Assembly: GCF_004358205.1 (NCBI RefSeq)
Contig: NZ_SMYO01000009.1
Location: forward strand, 62,001-126,000
Direction of reading: 5' to 3'
Source of the DNA: Bacillus salipaludis
Lineage (GTDB): Bacteria > Bacillota > Bacilli > Bacillales_B > DSM-18226
DNA length: 64,000 bases
The notes under the pieces were generated by a model. It made no database searches and had not been told where the DNA came from. It saw nothing but the letters and a program-made list of their open reading frames with translations. This document shows, piece after piece, positions 17,658 to 27,619 of the stretch. Made by a program: the position numbers and the translations under genes. The first letter of the stretch is position 1. Every line of letters begins with the position of its first letter.

Positions 17658-19385
17658 TTGATCAAATTAAGAAAATTTTTAAAACCATTTGGACTATCTG
17701 TGTTGGCCGTACTTATATTAGTCCTTTTGCAATCATTATCTGAGCTTTATTTGCCAACCTTGATGTCAGATATAGTGGATAAAGGTGTGGTCACCGGGGA
17801 TACCCATTATATTTGGAAAATAGGCGGATTTATGCTGCTTGTAGCAGCAGGTGGAATGGTATGCTCCGTCACAGCAAGCTTTTTTTCAGCAAAGGTAGCC
17901 TCTGGATTTGGAAAGTCCCTTCGTAGGAAATTATTTGCACATGTAGGGGATTTTTCACTTCATGAGTTTGATAAAATTGGCACCGCCTCACTGATTACTA
18001 GAACTACCAATGATATTACGCAGGTTCAACAAGTTTTAGTCATGATGCTTAGAATGATGGTTATGGCCCCAATGATGTGTATTGGCGGACTAATCATGGC
18101 ATTATCTAAAGATGCAAAGTTAACATTAGTCCTAGCAGTTTCATTACCTATTTTAATCATTGCTATTGTGATCATCGCAAGAAGCGGAATTCCGCTTTTT
18201 AAGGCTATGCAGGTAAAATTAGACACGCTGAATCGAGTTCTTCGCGAAAATCTAACTGGAATTCGGGTCATTCGTTCTTTTAACAAGGTAGAGCACGAAA
18301 AGAAACGATTTGATACGGCAAACCTTGATTTAACGAATACGGCAATTAAAGTAAATAAAATCATGGCTGCTATGATGCCCATTATGATGATGGTTCTAAA
18401 CCTTACATCCGTCGCAATCGTATGGTTTGGAGGGATTCGGATCAGCAATGGTCATATGGAAGTCGGGGATATGATGGCTTTTATTCAATATGCTATGCAA
18501 ATCATGTTTTCATTTATCATGCTGTCGATGATGTTTGTCATGGTTCCGCGTGCATCTGTCTCTGCAGCAAGAATAAATGAAGTCCTTGAAACGATTGCAG
18601 ATATAAAGGATCCAACGGAAGCTGCGACAACCGATGGTAAAAAAGGACTTGTAGAATTCGAAAATGTTTCCTTTAGTTACCCTGGAGCTGAAATGCCAGC
18701 GATTTCCGATATCTCTTTTTCAATGAGACCAGGGGAAGTGACTGCCGTAATTGGTGGAACAGGCTCGGGTAAATCAACGCTTATAAACTTGATTCCTCGT
18801 TTTTACGATGTTGACAGTGGAAGAGTCCTTATTGACGGTGTTGATGTCCGCAAAATGAAACAAGAAGAGTTAAGAGAAAAAATTGGCTTTGTTCCGCAAA
18901 TGGCTGTTCTTTTTACTGGAAGTATTGCCGAAAATATTCGTTTCGGCAAAGAACATGCAACAGATGAAGAAGTACAGCACGCAGCAAAAATTGCCCAAGC
19001 GACAGAATTTATTACAAACATGCCAGATGGATACAATTCGGTGATTGCCCAGGGGGGAACAAATGTTTCGGGAGGACAAAAACAGCGTTTATCCATCGCA
19101 AGGGCACTTGTTAGAAAACCAGAAATCTATATTTTCGACGATAGCTTCTCCGCTTTGGATTTTAAAACAGACGCGAAGCTTCGTGCTGCATTAAAAGAAG
19201 AAACAGTTGAATCAACTGTATTAATTGTTGCACAACGAGTTAGTACCATAATCGATGCAGACCAAATCATTGTTTTAGATAACGGCCAAATTGCCGGAAT
19301 TGGAAAGCACCGCGAACTTTTGGAAACAAATGAGGTTTATCGTGAGATTGTAATGTCGCAGCTATCTGAGGAGGAAATCGCATGA
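17658..19385 (+). CDS. ABC exporter half-transporter, degenerate ATP site partner (YfiB-like)
   Basis: A 575-residue membrane-ATPase fusion: six-helix transmembrane domain (about 1-310) and nucleotide-binding domain with Walker A GGTGSGKST and signature NVSGGQKQR. After Walker B the catalytic Glu is replaced by Asp (IYIFDDSFSALD), the mark of the non-hydrolysing site in heterodimeric exporters such as BmrC/TM287. The start is TTG after GGAGTG. It overlaps its partner gene by 4 bases (ATGA). Export of drugs or lipid-like compounds is likely; the substrate is not known. Confidence 0.88.
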   Translation: MIKLRKFLKPFGLSVLAVLILVLLQSLSELYLPTLMSDIVDKGVVTGDTHYIWKIGGFMLLVAAGGMVCSVTASFFSAKVASGFGKSLRRKLFAHVGDFSLHEFDKIGTASLITRTTNDITQVQQVLVMMLRMMVMAPMMCIGGLIMALSKDAKLTLVLAVSLPILIIAIVIIARSGIPLFKAMQVKLDTLNRVLRENLTGIRVIRSFNKVEHEKKRFDTANLDLTNTAIKVNKIMAAMMPIMMMVLNLTSVAIVWFGGIRISNGHMEVGDMMAFIQYAMQIMFSFIMLSMMFVMVPRASVSAARINEVLETIADIKDPTEAATTDGKKGLVEFENVSFSYPGAEMPAISDISFSMRPGEVTAVIGGTGSGKSTLINLIPRFYDVDSGRVLIDGVDVRKMKQEELREKIGFVPQMAVLFTGSIAENIRFGKEHATDEEVQHAAKIAQATEFITNMPDGYNSVIAQGGTNVSGGQKQRLSIARALVRKPEIYIFDDSFSALDFKTDAKLRAALKEETVESTVLIVAQRVSTIIDADQIIVLDNGQIAGIGKHRELLETNEVYREIVMSQLSEEEIA

Positions 19386-21274
19386 GCAAAGAGACTCATT
19401 CCCAAAGGTCAGGTGGACCCCAAAGGCCAGGTGGACCAGGCGGTGGTGGATTCGGCTTTCGCGGCGGGATGATGCCTGTCCAAAAAGCAAAAGATTTTAA
19501 AGGAACCTTAAAAAGACTAGTCAGCTACTTGAAACCACATAAATTCCAACTTTTAGCTGTGCTCATAACCGCTATCATTAGTACGATTTTTTCGATTGTC
19601 AGTCCAAAGATTATGGGAAAAGCGACTACACGGCTTTTTGAAGGATTGATGATGAAGCTTAGAGGGGTTCCTGGAGCCAAAATTGATTTTGACTATATAG
19701 GAAATATCATCTTGCTTTTAATCGGATTATATATTTTAAGTGCGATTTTCGCCTATATCCAGCAATATATCATGGCAGGTGTCGCTCAAAAGACGGTATA
19801 CCATTTACGTAAAGAGGTGGAGGAAAAACTCAATCGACTTCCATTGAAATACTTTGATGCTAGGACACACGGAGAAATTCTAAGCCGTGCGGTAAATGAT
19901 GTCGATAACATAAGCACGACCTTACAGCAAAGTTTAACACAACTAATCACGTCCGTTGTTACCATTATTGGTATTATCGTCATGATGCTTACGATTAGCC
20001 CATTAATGACACTTATTGTCGTCGTTACATTACCGCTTAGCTTTGCAGCTACTGCAGGTATAGCAAAAAAATCACAAAAGTTTTTTAAAGGACAGCAAAA
20101 AGCACTCGGAGAGCTTAACGGCCATGTGGAAGAAATGTATACAGGCCACAAGGTGGTAAAAGTGTTTGGACGTGAGAAAAAATCAATTGAAAAATTCGAT
20201 GAAATCAATGAAACCCTTTATCAAACAGGATGGAAGGCTCAATTCGTTTCCGGTATGATTATGCCGCTGATGTCCTTTGTTAGTAATATTGGCTATGTTC
20301 TTGTTTCTGTTGCCGGCGGTATATTGGTAACGAAAAGGGCAATTGAAATTGGTGATATTCAAGCGTTTATTCAATATGCAAGACAATTTTCTCAGCCCAT
20401 CACGCAAACTGCAATGATTGCCAATGTGATCCAATCAACGATTGCCAGTGCAGAACGTGTTTTTGAAATCTTAGATGAAATAGAAGAGGTTCCAGAAGCG
20501 GAAAATGCCAAAATGATTTTATCACCAAAAGGGGAAGTAATCTTTGATCATGTTTCCTTCGGATATAACGAAAATGAACCGTTAATTGAGGATATGAATA
20601 TTGAGGTAAAACCAGGTCAAAGAGTTGCGATTGTCGGACCAACTGGTGCGGGTAAGACGACGTTAATTAATCTATTGATGCGATTCTACGAGATTCAAAA
20701 CGGTCGGATTTTAATCGATAGTGTAGATATTCGCGACTTAAAACGGGAGCATTTAAGAAGTATGTTTGGCATGGTTTTGCAGGATACATGGCTATTTAAT
20801 AGTACAATTCGTGATAATATTGGTTATGGAAAAGAGGGGGCAGGAGAGGATGAAATTATCGCGGCATCGGAAGCTGCTTTTGCCGACCATTTTATCCGAA
20901 CTTTACCAGAGGGCTATGATACGATATTAAATGAAGAAGCCTCTAATATCTCACAAGGACAAAAGCAATTATTGACAATTGCTCGTGCGATATTGGCAGA
21001 TCCGGCCATTCTCATTCTCGACGAAGCTACTAGTTCTGTGGATACAAGAACAGAGGTACAAATTCAAAAAGCAATGGACCGATTGATGAAAGGGAGGACC
21101 AGCTTCATTATTGCTCATCGACTTTCAACCATTCGTGATGCTGATCTGATTTTGGTTATGAATCATGGTACAGTGATTGAAAAAGGAAATCACACTGAAC
21201 TACTTGAAAAAGGCGGATTTTATGCAGAACTTTATAATAGTCAGTTTGCTGGCGGAAATGCGATGGCAGGGTGA
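19382..21274 (+). CDS. ABC exporter half-transporter, canonical partner (YfiC-like)
   Basis: A 630-residue partner subunit with an N-terminal Gly/Pro-rich extension (about 1-35), six transmembrane helices and an ATPase domain. Walker A is GPTGAGKTT, Walker B has the canonical LILDEATSSVD, but the signature is degenerate (ISQGQKQ), complementing the partner's intact signature. Together the two make one full and one crippled ATP site, as in BmrCD and LmrCD. Translation is coupled to the upstream gene. Confidence 0.88.
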   Translation: MSKETHSQRSGGPQRPGGPGGGGFGFRGGMMPVQKAKDFKGTLKRLVSYLKPHKFQLLAVLITAIISTIFSIVSPKIMGKATTRLFEGLMMKLRGVPGAKIDFDYIGNIILLLIGLYILSAIFAYIQQYIMAGVAQKTVYHLRKEVEEKLNRLPLKYFDARTHGEILSRAVNDVDNISTTLQQSLTQLITSVVTIIGIIVMMLTISPLMTLIVVVTLPLSFAATAGIAKKSQKFFKGQQKALGELNGHVEEMYTGHKVVKVFGREKKSIEKFDEINETLYQTGWKAQFVSGMIMPLMSFVSNIGYVLVSVAGGILVTKRAIEIGDIQAFIQYARQFSQPITQTAMIANVIQSTIASAERVFEILDEIEEVPEAENAKMILSPKGEVIFDHVSFGYNENEPLIEDMNIEVKPGQRVAIVGPTGAGKTTLINLLMRFYEIQNGRILIDSVDIRDLKREHLRSMFGMVLQDTWLFNSTIRDNIGYGKEGAGEDEIIAASEAAFADHFIRTLPEGYDTILNEEASNISQGQKQLLTIARAILADPAILILDEATSSVDTRTEVQIQKAMDRLMKGRTSFIIAHRLSTIRDADLILVMNHGTVIEKGNHTELLEKGGFYAELYNSQFAGGNAMAG

Positions 21275-21286
21275 TAATAAATCCAG

Positions 21287-21318
21287 AGCGCTTAGTTGAT
21301 CTAGGCGCTTTTTTTGTT
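21287..21318 (+). terminator. Terminator of the MarR-ABC operon
   Basis: AGCGCTTAG and CTAGGCGCT form a slightly imperfect stem followed by T7. Confidence 0.7.
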
Positions 21319-21378
21319 AATTTTTCGTGGATAGTTCATAGTAGAATTTGAACCGAAAAAAAAGAAATTTTTCTTCTC

Positions 21379-21415
21379 TGTCTCATTTTCTTAAGTATAC
21401 TTAGGTATTGAGACA
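21379..21415. promoter_or_regulatory. Nested palindrome between ABC exporter and xerS
   Basis: TGTCTCA and TGAGACA (21379-21385, 21409-21415) enclose the perfect 12-base palindrome TAAGTATACTTA (21392-21403). It shares TATACTTAGG with the MarR operator region. It could be a second MarR site or a recombination site for the adjacent XerS; neither is proven. Confidence 0.4.
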
Positions 21416-21503
21416 AAGTTTATTTTTTATATAAATTTAACTATAATTATATTATGTAAACTGATAAAAACTAAAAAATGGCTGTTACCCAATTAGTAAC
21501 AGC

Positions 21504-22583
21504 CTAATCTTTTGGCATATCCATTTTATCAACAGCGCTTTTTAAATCCTCATTACGAATATGGGTATAAATCATGGTGGTTTGAATTGATGAATGACCC
21601 AATTGTCTGCGTAATTTCGGCACATCATTGATTTCTGAATGATATCTGGTAGCAAACGAATGTCGTAATTTATGTACAGATAATGATGGTTTCCCGAATG
21701 CTGCAGCATACTTTTCAACCAGTTTTTCAACCGACCTGGCGGTAAGTCTTCTTGATTTTCCTTTTGGACCCATTGGAGCAGAAACAAACAAGGCCTTATT
21801 AGTTTTATCCACCTGATACTTTTCAGTCCTTATGGTAAGATACTCCTGCAAATCAGCCATCGCCACCTGACTAAAAAAAACAAATTGTTCCTTATTTCCT
21901 TTACGAATCACCCGGGCACAATACTTGCTAAAGTCGATATCATCAAGGTCCAATCCAACCAGCTCAGAAAGACGGAGTCCGGAACCTAGAATTAATGAAA
22001 TAATCGCTGTATCACGTTGTTGATTCATTTTATAAAAGTTGTAGATTTTCTTATTATCTTTGTTTAATTCGCCAAAACCTTGAGCAACAAACAGCCGAAA
22101 CTGCTCATATTCATCACCAAGCAAAATTTTACCTTCCATTTTATTTGCCCGCGTTTCCATTGTTTCTTTAATCTCATTAAATTCAATTTTGGCCATTACA
22201 TTTCGGTTGATATAGGCTTGTAAATCCTGTGTTTCCGCAATATTTTGAAGATAATTGAAAAGCGATTTTAAAGCTGATAATTTACGGTTAACCGTTAATT
22301 CTTTGTTATTTAATTGATAATGAAGGAAGTTTAAAAATCCTTCAACTTCCAAAACCGTCAATCTTTCAAGCCGTTCTAACGGGATATCTTTCATGCTGCC
22401 GGTCCAAAGCTGTTCACTGATCATCCAATTAAAGAAAATCTTATAATCATGACAGTAATTAAACAAGGATGCGGCCGATAATTTTCTAAGCTTATGATTG
22501 ATATATTCATCAACATACCAAGGGAGTTCATTCAATAAAGCTTGCAATTTTTGAAAATTTTGTTGTTTTGCCGGATTTACCAT
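21504..22583 (-). CDS. xerS: Tyrosine recombinase, XerS-like
   Basis: A 359-residue integrase with an N-terminal SAM-like DNA-binding domain (about 15-130) and a catalytic domain with GSGLRLSELVG (first Arg), HKLRHSFATRY (His, Arg), the GH of RQLGHSS and the nucleophile Tyr in TTMIYTHI. Size and N-terminal sequence (ELPWYVDEYI) fit XerS, the single-recombinase system of streptococci that is also found in Bacillus, rather than XerC/D. No phage genes lie nearby, so a chromosomal role is more likely than a prophage one. Confidence 0.75.
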   Translation of the reverse strand: MVNPAKQQNFQKLQALLNELPWYVDEYINHKLRKLSAASLFNYCHDYKIFFNWMISEQLWTGSMKDIPLERLERLTVLEVEGFLNFLHYQLNNKELTVNRKLSALKSLFNYLQNIAETQDLQAYINRNVMAKIEFNEIKETMETRANKMEGKILLGDEYEQFRLFVAQGFGELNKDNKKIYNFYKMNQQRDTAIISLILGSGLRLSELVGLDLDDIDFSKYCARVIRKGNKEQFVFFSQVAMADLQEYLTIRTEKYQVDKTNKALFVSAPMGPKGKSRRLTARSVEKLVEKYAAAFGKPSLSVHKLRHSFATRYHSEINDVPKLRRQLGHSSIQTTMIYTHIRNEDLKSAVDKMDMPKD

Positions 22584-23098
22584 AAAAACACCTCACTTCT
22601 ATATTTTACCTTATATGAATTAATTCGTCAAATTTATATTTTACGTAATAATAAGAACGACAAAACATTAACATCCTTCTTGCTCTAATCGTTTGTCCAG
22701 CGACAAGAATCCCCCTACTTGCGAAGTGAATCTCCTTAAAATTAATTCTTGGATGTTTTTAAGTTCATTGGTTTACTTCCCAAGTTACTTGCGTAATAAT
22801 TGCTTCACCCAAAGTCAATTGATTCTAGACGTTCGGCTAAAGCTTTTTCAATTGTTTTCTGCTGCTTTTTGTTTCTGAGATCATTCATACGAGTAAATTT
22901 TTCTTGCTTTGTTTCGCTCACTACCCTGCCAATGCGATACAATAGTTAGTTAATATATCTTATCTTCAAAATTTACCAGTTCCCATTTAATAGAAAATCC
23001 TTCTTAAAAATAGATTTAGGACATGACAATTTAATTCAGTTACGCTACTATTAATAATGCAAAAAACAATTAATCTAGTAAAAGAGAAGGTGACATCG
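22584..23098. other. Gene-poor spacer xerS to MFS gene
   Basis: About 515 bases. TATATTTTAC occurs twice (near 22600 and 22637) just upstream of xerS, a possible regulatory or recombination-site pair. Apart from one 38-codon frame listed separately I see no convincing gene. Confidence 0.5.
22805..22921 (-). CDS. Possible short protein or gene remnant
   Basis: A 38-residue frame from GTG at 22921, rich in Lys/Glu/Gln and helical (EKFTRMNDLRNKKQQKTIEK). The composition looks protein-like, but the ribosome binding site is weak (CAGGGT) and I do not recognise it; it may be the 3' end of a lost gene. Confidence 0.3.
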   Translation of the reverse strand: MSETKQEKFTRMNDLRNKKQQKTIEKALAERLESIDFG

Positions 23099-24301
23099 TT
23101 GGCAACAAACCCACAATTAATAGCGAAGCCGAAAGTTAAAGATCCGCTATTTCGTCGGGCGGTATTTACTTTTAGCGGTTCGCATTTTTTAAATGATCTG
23201 GTAACCACAGGGATGGTTCCGGCTTTAGTTGTATTATACAAACATGCTTTTCATCTTAACTATACCCAGTCCACTTTGGTCGTGTTAATGTCCTATTTAA
23301 CATCCTCTGTTTCGCAGCCACTTTTTGGAATGTTTGCAGATCGCAAGCCTCGGATTTGGCTTTATCCAGCAGGAGTGTTTTGCTCCATCATAGGTCTTGC
23401 TTTAACAGGACTTGCACCATCCTTGCCATGGCTTCTCCTGTTTATTTCCATTTCCGGATTAGGTTCTGGTGCCTTTCATCCAGAGGCCTCAAGAGGTACC
23501 CATCTTGCTTCAGGTTCTAAAAAAGCACTGGGCCAAGCCATTTTTCAAGTAGGCGGAAATTCAGGGCAGGCTTTTGGTCCACTATTCGTTTCACTTTATA
23601 TCACACACTCAGGGATTCGTGGACTTCTATGGTTGATTCCCGTTGCATTTTTATCCCTTTTGCTGACCGTACAAATTTTGCCATGGTTAGGTCAAAAATT
23701 AGAGTCTGCCAAACTGAATCGAAAAAAGGTATTGAAAGGTACGAACAATATACTTGGGGCAAGTCTGCTCTCCTGTGTCATTATCCTAAGGTCATGGTGC
23801 CAAATAGGAGTGGTTGTCTTTTTACCTTTTTATTTGAACAATCTGACCGTTCAACAATCAGAAATTCTAAGCTTTGTCTTTGTCGGTGCAGGTGCACTCG
23901 GAACCTTCTTGGGCGGGCTTTGGGCAGATAAAATCGGTATGAAACGTTTACTTGTTATTTCGATGCTGATTGCGACACCTTTTGCCCTGATTTTTCCTTA
24001 TGTACATGGTGTGTTAGCGGTGATCGACCTGCTCTGTTTTGGGTTTAGTGTTCTTTCCTCCTTCTCTGTCAGCGTCGTTTATATGCAGCAAATGTTGCCT
24101 GAGAATATTGGGATGGCCTCAGGGCTTTCAATCGGTTTCGGTGTTGGTGCCGGAGGAATTGGCTCTGTCTTCATGGGAGGGATCTCGGATATTTTTGGAG
24201 TTGCGACCGTGTTTACCATTCTTTCCCTTCTTCCGCTCGCTGGTTCTATTATTGCTGCTTTTTTACCGAACGATCGGATCAAATTGAAGCAGCAGGCTTA
24301 A
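23099..24301 (+). CDS. MFS transporter, fosmidomycin-resistance (Fsr) type
   Basis: A 400-residue major facilitator protein with 12 predicted membrane segments. Motifs typical of the Fsr group are GMFADRKPR after helix 2, GSGAFHPEASR in helix 4, and GGNSGQAFGP in helix 5. The likely start is TTG at 23099, preceded by AGAAGGTG; the ATG at 23057 has no ribosome binding site. It is transcribed alone and would export drugs or small metabolites; fosmidomycin itself is only a family label. Confidence 0.82.
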   Translation: MATNPQLIAKPKVKDPLFRRAVFTFSGSHFLNDLVTTGMVPALVVLYKHAFHLNYTQSTLVVLMSYLTSSVSQPLFGMFADRKPRIWLYPAGVFCSIIGLALTGLAPSLPWLLLFISISGLGSGAFHPEASRGTHLASGSKKALGQAIFQVGGNSGQAFGPLFVSLYITHSGIRGLLWLIPVAFLSLLLTVQILPWLGQKLESAKLNRKKVLKGTNNILGASLLSCVIILRSWCQIGVVVFLPFYLNNLTVQQSEILSFVFVGAGALGTFLGGLWADKIGMKRLLVISMLIATPFALIFPYVHGVLAVIDLLCFGFSVLSSFSVSVVYMQQMLPENIGMASGLSIGFGVGAGGIGSVFMGGISDIFGVATVFTILSLLPLAGSIIAAFLPNDRIKLKQQA

Positions 24302-24337
24302 GTACTGGTGGCCGATTTCAATACATTTTAGAGATAG

Positions 24338-24370
24338 AACAGCCTGGCTAAAACAGTCAGGCTGTTTATT
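24338..24370 (+). terminator. Rho-independent terminator
   Basis: AACAGCCTG and CAGGCTGTT pair with a short loop, then TTATTG. Confidence 0.7.
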
Positions 24371-24537
24371 GCTTCTTGGAATTCCTATCTATATAAATTT
24401 AAAAAATTAACATAATCCGGAGACCATCCTGTTCATCTTGCATTCTTTAAGCACTTATTCTCCATATTTTTATGCTCCTAACCTATATTTATATAGTTGT
24501 TAATCGAAACAACAAAAAATCGTTAGCTAAATAGAGC

Positions 24538-25314
24538 TTATAGTATTTCCAACCATGTTTTGACTGCTGTTGCAAAAATTAAAATCCCCATAATGATTTG
24601 TAAAACTTTCGTATTTACTTTTTTCCCAGCATTAGCTCCTATCGGTGAAGCGATTAAACTTGCCACTACCATAATAATCGAAGGAAGGATTGCCACTTGT
24701 CCGGTTGAAATTTTTCCAGTAACCGCTCCAATTGATGAAATAAGTGTAATAGCTAAGGATGAAGCAATGGTCATTCTTGTCGGTATCTTTAACACCGTAA
24801 GCATAATGGGCACCAAAAGGAATGCACCTCCTGCACCAACGATACCAGCTCCAATCCCAACAATAAAAGCAAATAGTGCAGCAAGCCATTTGTTAAATTT
24901 AACTTGATCTAAAGGAATATCATCAATACCCCTTTTCGGAACAAACATCATGATAACTGCAATCAATGCTAAAATTCCATATACTATGTTGATCCCGCTT
25001 TCCGGCATATGTGTAGAGCTGAATCCTCCTATAAAGCTGCCAATCAAAATACTTATTCCCATGTAAGCAATTAGCGTTTTATTTAAAAACCCACCTTTAC
25101 GGTAAGCCATAACACCGCCCATTGTCGCAAAGAAAACTTGGATAGCAGTAATCCCTGAAACTTCATGAGCCGTAAAATGACCTACCCCCAGTAAAACTGG
25201 AATGTACAATAACATTGGAAAATTGATGATCGCACCACCAATACCTAACATTCCTGAAATAAATGATCCAACAAATCCAATTAGGAAGATCGTTATGATA
25301 AAGCTAATATCCAT
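24538..25314 (-). CDS. TauE/SafE sulfite exporter family protein
   Basis: A 258-residue membrane protein with the two internally repeated TauE halves ([13 protein letters not shown] near the N-terminus; [18 protein letters not shown] in the second half). Family members export sulfite, sulfoacetate or thiosulfate-like anions. It is the last gene of the CstR-type sulfur cluster and follows the rhodanese-MBL gene with a normal GGAGG site, which suggests disposal of sulfite formed from persulfides. Confidence 0.85.
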   Translation of the reverse strand: MDISFIITIFLIGFVGSFISGMLGIGGAIINFPMLLYIPVLLGVGHFTAHEVSGITAIQVFFATMGGVMAYRKGGFLNKTLIAYMGISILIGSFIGGFSSTHMPESGINIVYGILALIAVIMMFVPKRGIDDIPLDQVKFNKWLAALFAFIVGIGAGIVGAGGAFLLVPIMLTVLKIPTRMTIASSLAITLISSIGAVTGKISTGQVAILPSIIMVVASLIASPIGANAGKKVNTKVLQIIMGILIFATAVKTWLEIL

Positions 25315-25385
25315 GGTGTCCTCCTTTTTTAAAAAAGGGAACCTTTACTGGTTCCCTATAATTTATAACTTTTTCAGTCCAAAAT

Positions 25386-26513
25386 TTATCGCACGGCACA
25401 GCGGTTTGGTCCAATTTCCATTTCTCGTTGCTGATCAATGTCTGGATTGATTTTACCCATATTCGTTTGACGAATTTCTTGATACGCATTTGGCTGTGGT
25501 GGTAAGTTTTCTGTTACCAATTTTCTGAATGCATTTTCGTCGTCGATATTTAGACCATGATTTTCCGCAAATAGTGTTCCTAGTTTTTCTGCCACACTGC
25601 CATCATCATTTAACTCATCAATAATCATAAAGTGTGCTGGAAGAACGATAAGCTCTTCAGACAATTCTCTGTAACGTTTATAAAGAGTTTCTCTTAAATC
25701 TCCAACCCAGTCTTCCGCCATACCTGCAAGGTCCGGTCTTCCGATCGAATCAATGAATAAAATATCGCCTGATAGCAAGAACTTTTCATCTACTACAAAT
25801 GAAGTGGAACCAATCGTGTGACCTGGAGAATACAATGCGTGAATTATAATTAGAGTGTTTCCGATTTTTACGTCATTTCCGTCTTCTAATGGTTGGTATT
25901 CAAAGGTTACTTCTGTTGCATCTTTAGGCGGCAGCCAATAAGTGGCACCCGTTTTTTCAGCGATTAGACGTCCCCCTGAAATATGGTCCGCATGAAGGTG
26001 CGTATCAAAAATGTGTGTAATTTTTGCACCAATGCTTGCGGCAAAATCCAGATAGATTTCGGTCATACGTGTCGCATCAATCAGCGCTGCCTCACCATTT
26101 GAAACCACCATGTAAGATAAGCATCCTTTACCGATTCGAACAAATTGATAAATTTCACCGCCATCATTTAGGTCTCCCACTTTAACCGGTTCTAAATGCT
26201 CACTCCACGCTTTCATTCCATCTTTAAGGTAAGAGACGGTTAAACCTGCTTCAGAAAGCATTTCAGCTACCATAACGGAAGAACCTTCTTTTGCACAAAC
26301 CACAAGAACCTGTTTATCAGTAGGGATTTTTTCAATGATTTCTTCTACACCATCAAGCAATTCAAAATAGGGAACATTTAAATACTCAAAGTTTTCTCCT
26401 TCGATTTTCCAATCGTTAAAATCACTTTCATTTCGAACATCTAGAATAAATAACTCTTCTTTATTAATTACTTTTTTCGTTACTTCTTTTGAAGTCATTA
26501 CGTTAACAGCCAT
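25386..26513 (-). CDS. Rhodanese-metallo-beta-lactamase fusion (YrkH/CstB-like)
   Basis: A 375-residue protein: N-terminal rhodanese domain (about 5-108) with active-site loop VVCAKEGSS (Cys73), then an MBL domain with THLHADH (His172, His174, Asp176, His177) and further metal ligands in SPGHT and SGDILF. This is the persulfide dioxygenase-like arrangement: persulfide is bound and oxidised to thiosulfate or sulfite using non-heme iron. In S. aureus CstB the domains are in another order, so the match is to YrkH of B. subtilis. A half-conserved CstR-like dyad precedes it. Confidence 0.85.
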   Translation of the reverse strand: MAVNVMTSKEVTKKVINKEELFILDVRNESDFNDWKIEGENFEYLNVPYFELLDGVEEIIEKIPTDKQVLVVCAKEGSSVMVAEMLSEAGLTVSYLKDGMKAWSEHLEPVKVGDLNDGGEIYQFVRIGKGCLSYMVVSNGEAALIDATRMTEIYLDFAASIGAKITHIFDTHLHADHISGGRLIAEKTGATYWLPPKDATEVTFEYQPLEDGNDVKIGNTLIIIHALYSPGHTIGSTSFVVDEKFLLSGDILFIDSIGRPDLAGMAEDWVGDLRETLYKRYRELSEELIVLPAHFMIIDELNDDGSVAEKLGTLFAENHGLNIDDENAFRKLVTENLPPQPNAYQEIRQTNMGKINPDIDQQREMEIGPNRCAVR

Positions 26514-26521
26514 CCTATAGT

Positions 26522-26535
26522 TACCCCCTATGGTA
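26522..26535. promoter_or_regulatory. Degenerate CstR-like dyad
   Basis: TACCCCCTATGGTA resembles the TACCC-N4-GGGTA dyads of this locus with one arm shortened. It sits just before the rhodanese-MBL start. Confidence 0.4.
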
Positions 26536-26561
26536 TTTATAAAGTTTAAAAAATATGCTAA

Positions 26562-26957
26562 TTAAAAAGTTAATGTAACATCCGCATCTTTGGCGAACTC
26601 TAAAAAGGTTACAGCGCCGCCTACTTCAATTCCATCAACAAAGTCTTCTTTTTCTAATCCCATTACATCCATTGTCATTTGACATCCGATAAATTTAACT
26701 CCCATTTCTTTCGCCATTTCAGCTAATTCCGGAATGGAAGGCACATTTGCTTTTGCAAAACCATCCGCAAAATGCTCCTTCCCTTCTGGCATTGGAAGTT
26801 GTTGCTGAGCTTCTTTATGAATTAAATTTAATCCTTCAAATGTGAAGAATATAGCTACCTCTTGATCAGTTGCTGCTGCAGCAGTTGCGATATTAAATAC
26901 TTTATAAGCATCGAATAGTCCACCATTACTTGCAATAATTGCTACTTTTTTAGTCAT
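26562..26957 (-). CDS. DsrE/DsrF-like sulfur relay protein (YrkE-like), short form
   Basis: A 131-residue DsrE-fold protein: N-terminal KKVAIIASNG strand-loop, and the conserved FIGCQMTMDVMGLEKEDF segment with the candidate sulfur-carrying Cys. DsrE-like proteins carry persulfide between rhodaneses and TusA. A second copy is at 28350. It lies inside a unidirectional cluster of sulfurtransferases with good AGGAGG spacing. Confidence 0.82.
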   Translation of the reverse strand: MTKKVAIIASNGGLFDAYKVFNIATAAAATDQEVAIFFTFEGLNLIHKEAQQQLPMPEGKEHFADGFAKANVPSIPELAEMAKEMGVKFIGCQMTMDVMGLEKEDFVDGIEVGGAVTFLEFAKDADVTLTF

Positions 26958-26993
26958 TATTTATTCCTCCTAATTTTATAGTGACAAACATTC

Positions 26994-27569
26994 TTATTTA
27001 TTGATACCTGTTGTTGTACCAGTCCACCCGCTCATTCCTGGTACAACATTAATTACGTTAGTAAAACCAATATCCGATAATTTTTGTGCAGCTAGATCGC
27101 TGCGGTTTCCTGTGCGACAAACTACAAAAATTTCTTCGTGTTTATTTAATTCATTTATTCTTTCTTCCAATTCAGCTAGTGGAATAGAGATCGCACTTGG
27201 AATATGGCTAAAGGCATATTCTGCAGCTTCTCTAACATCGATCATGACGATGTTTTCATTTGCTACAAGTTTTTTCTCAAGTTCTTCATTATTGATCACA
27301 TTCGGGTGCTTCTTTTCATTAACTTCGTCGTTAGAAGATTTGCGAAGATAATGTTTCAATACTTCGCCTTCTTCAATCGTTCCCAAATATTGATGACCTG
27401 TACTTTCAGCCCACGCTTTCATGTCCGCTTTGGATCCTTTATCTGTTGCTAGAACTTCTAACACTTGTCCAGCCCCCAGGTTATTCATTGCTTTTTTTGT
27501 TCTAACAATAGGCATCGGACATGCTAATCCTTTGGCATCTAAAATTACGTTTGATTTCAAGTTTTCCAT
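26994..27569 (-). CDS. TusA-rhodanese fusion (YrkF-like)
   Basis: A 191-residue fusion of a TusA domain (about 1-78, GLACPMPIV with Cys17) and a rhodanese domain (about 90-190) with active-site loop VVCRTGNRS. One chain thus holds both a sulfur donor and a sulfur carrier. B. subtilis YrkF has the same organisation. It has its own CstR-type dyad directly upstream, so it may start a transcript within the cluster. Confidence 0.88.
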   Translation of the reverse strand: MENLKSNVILDAKGLACPMPIVRTKKAMNNLGAGQVLEVLATDKGSKADMKAWAESTGHQYLGTIEEGEVLKHYLRKSSNDEVNEKKHPNVINNEELEKKLVANENIVMIDVREAAEYAFSHIPSAISIPLAELEERINELNKHEEIFVVCRTGNRSDLAAQKLSDIGFTNVINVVPGMSGWTGTTTGINK

Positions 27570-27585
27570 TTGAATATCCTCCTCA

Positions 27586-27601
27586 ATACCTATAAGGGTA
27601 T
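27586..27601. promoter_or_regulatory. CstR-type operator dyad
   Basis: ATACCTATAAGGGTAT, 16 bases, near-perfect dyad, directly before the TusA-rhodanese gene. Confidence 0.6.
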
Positions 27602-27619
27602 TATTTTTCTTAAAAAAAT

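Noticed and set aside
21504..22583. Prophage integrase
   Set aside because: No phage genes or att repeats are seen nearby, and the sequence fits XerS better.
22693..22878. Plus-strand 61-residue gene
   Set aside because: No ribosome binding site or protein-like composition; opposite strand has a better frame.
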